NCBI GenBank assembly: GCA_964436865.1 | Contig: CAYTFK010000009.1 | Span: 1 to 55,078, forward strand | Direction: 5' to 3' | Length of the DNA: 55,078 nt | From: JAXGPP01 sp964436865 | Lineage (GTDB): Bacteria; Planctomycetota; Planctomycetia; Pirellulales; Thermoguttaceae | Notes under the pieces: generated by a model | Seen by the model: the letters and a program-made list of their open reading frames with translations, nothing else | Databases searched by the model: none | What the model was told of the DNA's origin: nothing | Translations under genes and position numbers: made by a program | Part shown: positions 51,982 to 55,078 of the stretch, piece after piece | How positions within the stretch are numbered: position 1 is the first letter of the stretch | Layout: the number at the start of each line of letters is the position of its first letter

Positions 51982-54120
51982 TTACCGATCATGCGGGCCA
52001 CAGCAAGCCAAGTCCTGCGTCAGGCCCATCGCGATGCGGTCGGAAAGGCCGGCGATTTCAGCCAGTACGCTCCGCGCCGCATCTTCTTGGTGTTCTCGCG
52101 CCGCCTTTTCCAGGGTGCTGCACGGTCCCGTCAGCTCGGGGAATCCGGCGGTGCCGCCGGCACCTTTGAGCCGATGCGCCAGCCGGGTCAGTTCGACCCA
52201 TGAGCCTTGATCGAGAAAGCCGCGTATCTCTGTCACGTGCCTGCGCAGCGACGCGGCGAACTCCCGGACAATTTCCAGGAACTCGGGGTCTTCAATCGGC
52301 AGATCCGAGATCAGCGGTACGGCTGGCCGCTCCGGGGCTTCCGCCGCCGTCGCCGGACGGTCCGTTGGTGCGCCGGTTGGTGCTCCAGCCGTCGTCAGAG
52401 TTTCCTGCACGCGGCGGAGCAGCAGGTCCTGGTCGATCGGCTTCGCCAGGTAGCCCGAGCATCCCGCCGCCAGGCACTTTTCTTCGTCTCCCTGCATGGC
52501 GCTGGCGGTCAAGGCCAGGATCGGCACCTGCAGGCCGGCGTCGCGCAGTTTCCGCGTCGCCGTATAGCCATCCATAACCGGCATCTGCATGTCCATGAGG
52601 ATGATGTCAAAGCGGCTCTCTAGCGCGAGTTCCACGGCCACCTGGCCGTTTTCCGCCGGGACGACCTCGGCCCCGGCACGCCGCAGGACGAGATCGATCA
52701 GCTTGCGATTGGTGATTCCGTCGTCGACCAGCAAGACACGGGAAGAGGGCAGTTGAATCGCGATGCCCTCCATCTTCGCCGAATGCGGGTGCAGGCGGTT
52801 AGGGACGTCATGGAGGAGCGGAACGCCCTGCAGCGAGCCTGGATCGATTGTTGCCGTGAACGTGCTCCCTTTGCCGACGGCGCTCGCGACTGTCAGTGTG
52901 CCGCCCAGCGCGGTCGCGATGCGGCGGCTAATGGCCAATCCCAGCCCAGTTCCGCCGAATTGGCGTGTTACCGAGTTATCGGCCTGGACGAACGCCTCGA
53001 AGATCGCACCGAGCTTGTCGGGCGGAATGCCGATCCCGGTGTCGCTGACCTCGAATGCCAGAAGCGTCCTTAATCCTTCATCGCGGCGGCGCACGATGAT
53101 GCGGACCTCTCCGGCCGAGGTGAACTTGACGGCGTTCGACATCAGGTTCATCAGGAGCTGTTTGAGACGCACCGGATCGGTGTGGATGGTTTCAGGCAGG
53201 CCATCGGGCCACTCGCATCGCAAGGCGAGGCCCTTCTCTTCGGCTCGCACCCGCAGCAACGACACGACCCCATCGAGGATCGCGAGCGGCGAACAGGGGA
53301 TACACTCGACGCTCATCCGCCCCGCTTCGATCTTCGACAGATCGAGGATATCGTTGATCAGCTCCAGCAGATGACGCCCGCTGGAGTGGATTGTTTCGAG
53401 GAAGTCACGGCGTTCGTCTTCATCGCGATCGGCGTTGCGCAGGAGGAGTTCGGTGAAACCGAGTATCGCATTCAGCGGCGTGCGGATTTCGTGGCTCATG
53501 TTGGCCAGGAACTCGCTTTTTGCCCGGTTGGCCGCTTCGGTGGCTTCGCAGGCCTTCTGCATGGCCAGCCGCTCTTGCTCCTCGCGAATCCGCTTCTCCT
53601 GCTCCTCGATCGCCCGTGCGATGGCCCGCGTGTGGGCCGCCTTCAGTGTGTCTTCTTCCGCGGAATGCTGCCGCGCCGCGACTTCCAGCCGCCGCGCCTG
53701 CTCACCGAAGTGCACCGCTTGCCACGCCAGATCGCCGGCCACCGCGAGGCTCGGCAGCAGTGCCGCGAGTTGCTGTTCGAGGTCGGCCCGCCGCACGCAG
53801 CCCGCCAGCATTCCGTCGGGTCCGACTCGGATTCCAAATGCCAGACATTCTTGCCGGCCCGCTTCCCAGGCAAACCGGCAAAGCGATTTTTCGGCGACCT
53901 CACAGCGAGCCTTTCTGGTCAGGGCGTGAATCGCTTCCAGCGAGTCGGGTGGAGAGCGGTTCAGCGTGGCCCGCAATACTCCACCGCCGTCCGCCAATTG
54001 CAGATGCAGCGGCTCCAGTTCAGCCAGCAGGTCGGCCAGACGTTCGAGGCTGCCCGTCGGATCCTGAGGGAGTGCCCCGTCGCTGAACCAGCTCTCGATT
54101 GACTGAATCAGTGAATCCAC
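51982..54120 (-). CDS. Hybrid histidine kinase with receiver and Hpt domains
   Basis: 712 residues from GTG 54120, with TAGGG 9 nt upstream. The N-terminal ~140 residues are an unknown sensory part without transmembrane helices, followed by a coiled coil (~150-200). HisKA has H210 in MSHEIRTPLNAILGF. HATPase has LMNLMSNAVKFT, DTGIGIPPDK and FGGTGLGLAIS. The receiver phosphoacceptor is D510 in IILMDMQMPVMDGY, and the C-terminal Hpt histidine is H649 in LAHRLKGAGG. This is a complete phosphorelay for a downstream regulator such as the HD-GYP protein encoded next. The kinase is probably soluble. Confidence 0.93.
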   Translation of the reverse strand: MDSLIQSIESWFSDGALPQDPTGSLERLADLLAELEPLHLQLADGGGVLRATLNRSPPDSLEAIHALTRKARCEVAEKSLCRFAWEAGRQECLAFGIRVGPDGMLAGCVRRADLEQQLAALLPSLAVAGDLAWQAVHFGEQARRLEVAARQHSAEEDTLKAAHTRAIARAIEEQEKRIREEQERLAMQKACEATEAANRAKSEFLANMSHEIRTPLNAILGFTELLLRNADRDEDERRDFLETIHSSGRHLLELINDILDLSKIEAGRMSVECIPCSPLAILDGVVSLLRVRAEEKGLALRCEWPDGLPETIHTDPVRLKQLLMNLMSNAVKFTSAGEVRIIVRRRDEGLRTLLAFEVSDTGIGIPPDKLGAIFEAFVQADNSVTRQFGGTGLGLAISRRIATALGGTLTVASAVGKGSTFTATIDPGSLQGVPLLHDVPNRLHPHSAKMEGIAIQLPSSRVLLVDDGITNRKLIDLVLRRAGAEVVPAENGQVAVELALESRFDIILMDMQMPVMDGYTATRKLRDAGLQVPILALTASAMQGDEEKCLAAGCSGYLAKPIDQDLLLRRVQETLTTAGAPTGAPTDRPATAAEAPERPAVPLISDLPIEDPEFLEIVREFAASLRRHVTEIRGFLDQGSWVELTRLAHRLKGAGGTAGFPELTGPCSTLEKAAREHQEDAARSVLAEIAGLSDRIAMGLTQDLACCGPHDR

Positions 54121-54130
54121 CGTCGCTGCC

Positions 54131-55024
54131 CTACAGGGTTAGCAGATTCTGGTTGCGCTCGATCTCGTGGTCGAGGTCCTGGGCCAGCACGATGATGTCG
54201 TCCTTGGTCAGCGACAGCGCTTCGATCACCGGCTTGGAGAACGCCACAAGATTCACGCCCACCGACGACATCCCTTTGAGCGTGCAGATGACGTTGGCCA
54301 TCTCCACGCATTGCACCACTTCGCGATACTCCTCCGGAGCGTTGCCCGAAGCGTGGTGGTGGCGGAGTGCGGCGACGCTGCTGTCGGGAAAACGCCAGCT
54401 CCGGCCGACAGCCTCGCCAAGCGCCGTGTGGTCGAAGCCCAGTTGCTGCCGCTCCGCCCCAGTCAGGCTCGACGCACCCGGAAGTGCCGCAATCGTCGCC
54501 AAGAAGTGCGCGTTAAGATACTCGTCCTCAAGGATGATCCCGATGTCGTGCAGAAGACCGGCCAGGAACATGTCCTCGAAGTTGTTGAGTCTCCGCCGCA
54601 TTCCGATCAGCCGAGCGCAAATCCCGACCGCCACCAGGTGCTTCCAAAGTCCGAGGCGAGTATAGGCGCCGATCGCGCCACCCTTCTTGAACAGATCGCT
54701 GACGGCAGCCGTCATCGCGACATTGCGGATCTGCTTCACGCCCAGGTACGCGATGGCGTGCTGGAGGTTGGTGATCTTGCTGCGCAGGGCGTAAGCCGAG
54801 GAGTTGACGCATTTAAGCACGCGCGCCGAGAGCGCCGGGTCGGCCTCCATCACCTGCTTGAGATCTTGCACGCTGGAGCGCGGGTCCTGCGCGATTTCCA
54901 TCACGCGCAGGGCGACCTGGGGGAGCGTCGAGATGCTGTGGATGCGGCGCACGACCGAATCCAGGCTGGGAGGCCGTTGCAGCTCTCCGCCTGTACTCCA
55001 GGACACATCGACAGCGCTAGGCAT
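54131..55024 (-). CDS. HDOD domain protein
   Basis: 297 residues from ATG 55024. An HDOD fold fills most of it: STLPQVALRVMEIAQDPRSS near the start, DLKQVMEADPALSARVLKCV, NLQHAIAYLGVKQIRNVAM and FLAGLLHDIGIIL with an intact-looking HD pair. HRxxH-type enzyme signatures are otherwise absent. The family is related to HD phosphohydrolases but usually acts as a signalling scaffold, often with c-di-GMP or chemosensory systems. The stop lies 10 nt before the hybrid kinase gene, so it opens the three-gene operon. Only 54 nt of upstream sequence is visible. Confidence 0.88.
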   Translation of the reverse strand: MPSAVDVSWSTGGELQRPPSLDSVVRRIHSISTLPQVALRVMEIAQDPRSSVQDLKQVMEADPALSARVLKCVNSSAYALRSKITNLQHAIAYLGVKQIRNVAMTAAVSDLFKKGGAIGAYTRLGLWKHLVAVGICARLIGMRRRLNNFEDMFLAGLLHDIGIILEDEYLNAHFLATIAALPGASSLTGAERQQLGFDHTALGEAVGRSWRFPDSSVAALRHHHASGNAPEEYREVVQCVEMANVICTLKGMSSVGVNLVAFSKPVIEALSLTKDDIIVLAQDLDHEIERNQNLLTL

Positions 55025-55078
55025 GATTGCAGCCCCAATCGGGTCTGTTCTGGTTGGACATCAATGCATAGCTCCCAC

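Noticed and set aside
1..55078. CRISPR arrays or insertion sequences
   Set aside because: No regularly spaced repeats and no transposase-like product were seen.

Overview
The window looks like a planctomycete chromosome segment (high GC, probably a draft or metagenome assembly). Pointers are twin-arginine-type Gfo/Idh and amidohydrolase proteins, many secreted glycoside hydrolases without SusC/SusD partners, large kinase/ATPase/histidine-kinase fusions, and a BamA with a long low-complexity linker. The lineage call is inference from gene content; no rRNA or marker gene is present. A 100-N gap at 8425-8524 is flanked by identical 55-nt copies and is a scaffolding join inside one gene.

Region 1 (1-12308) is a carbohydrate-degradation block. 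It holds the N-terminus of a GH10 xylanase (cut by the left edge), a Gfo/Idh oxidoreductase, a frameshifted DUF6067-type glycosidase, a GH16 enzyme, a GH42-like enzyme, a GH140/apiosidase-like enzyme and a GH120-type beta-xylosidase. Together these suggest hydrolysis of xylan and decorated plant or algal polysaccharides outside the cytoplasm.

Region 2 (12345-18642, minus strand) has a cupin coupled to a PcfJ-like protein, two tandem amidohydrolases (one lacking every metal ligand) with a small membrane protein, and a HerA/DUF87-type ATPase.

Region 3 (18999-27205, plus strand) is a run with a metallophosphoesterase, a basic-secretory-protein metallopeptidase and then a compact sialic-acid catabolic set: GlcNAc 2-epimerase family protein, permuted NanM-like mutarotase, MFS transporter and NanA lyase, followed by a nucleoside-hydrolase-like secreted protein. 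An M14-type peptidase lies convergent at 27211-28899.

Region 4 (29168-42464) is a signalling region: orphan Hpt, HD-GYP response regulator, FadL-like porin, a PhcB-like methyltransferase and a 1998-residue pseudokinase/ATPase/TPR/GAF/histidine kinase/receiver fusion, followed by an MMPL/RND exporter. A plausible but untested reading is a fatty-acid-derived signal system.

Region 5 (42491-50503) is mostly housekeeping: TrmH-type rRNA methyltransferase, Dabb protein, apt, bamA, thiC behind a TPP riboswitch, tRNA-Val(UAC) and a small lipoprotein-like gene. Region 6 (50670-55024, minus strand) is a three-gene operon: HDOD protein, hybrid histidine kinase with receiver and Hpt, and a second HD-GYP response regulator, followed by a probable terminator.
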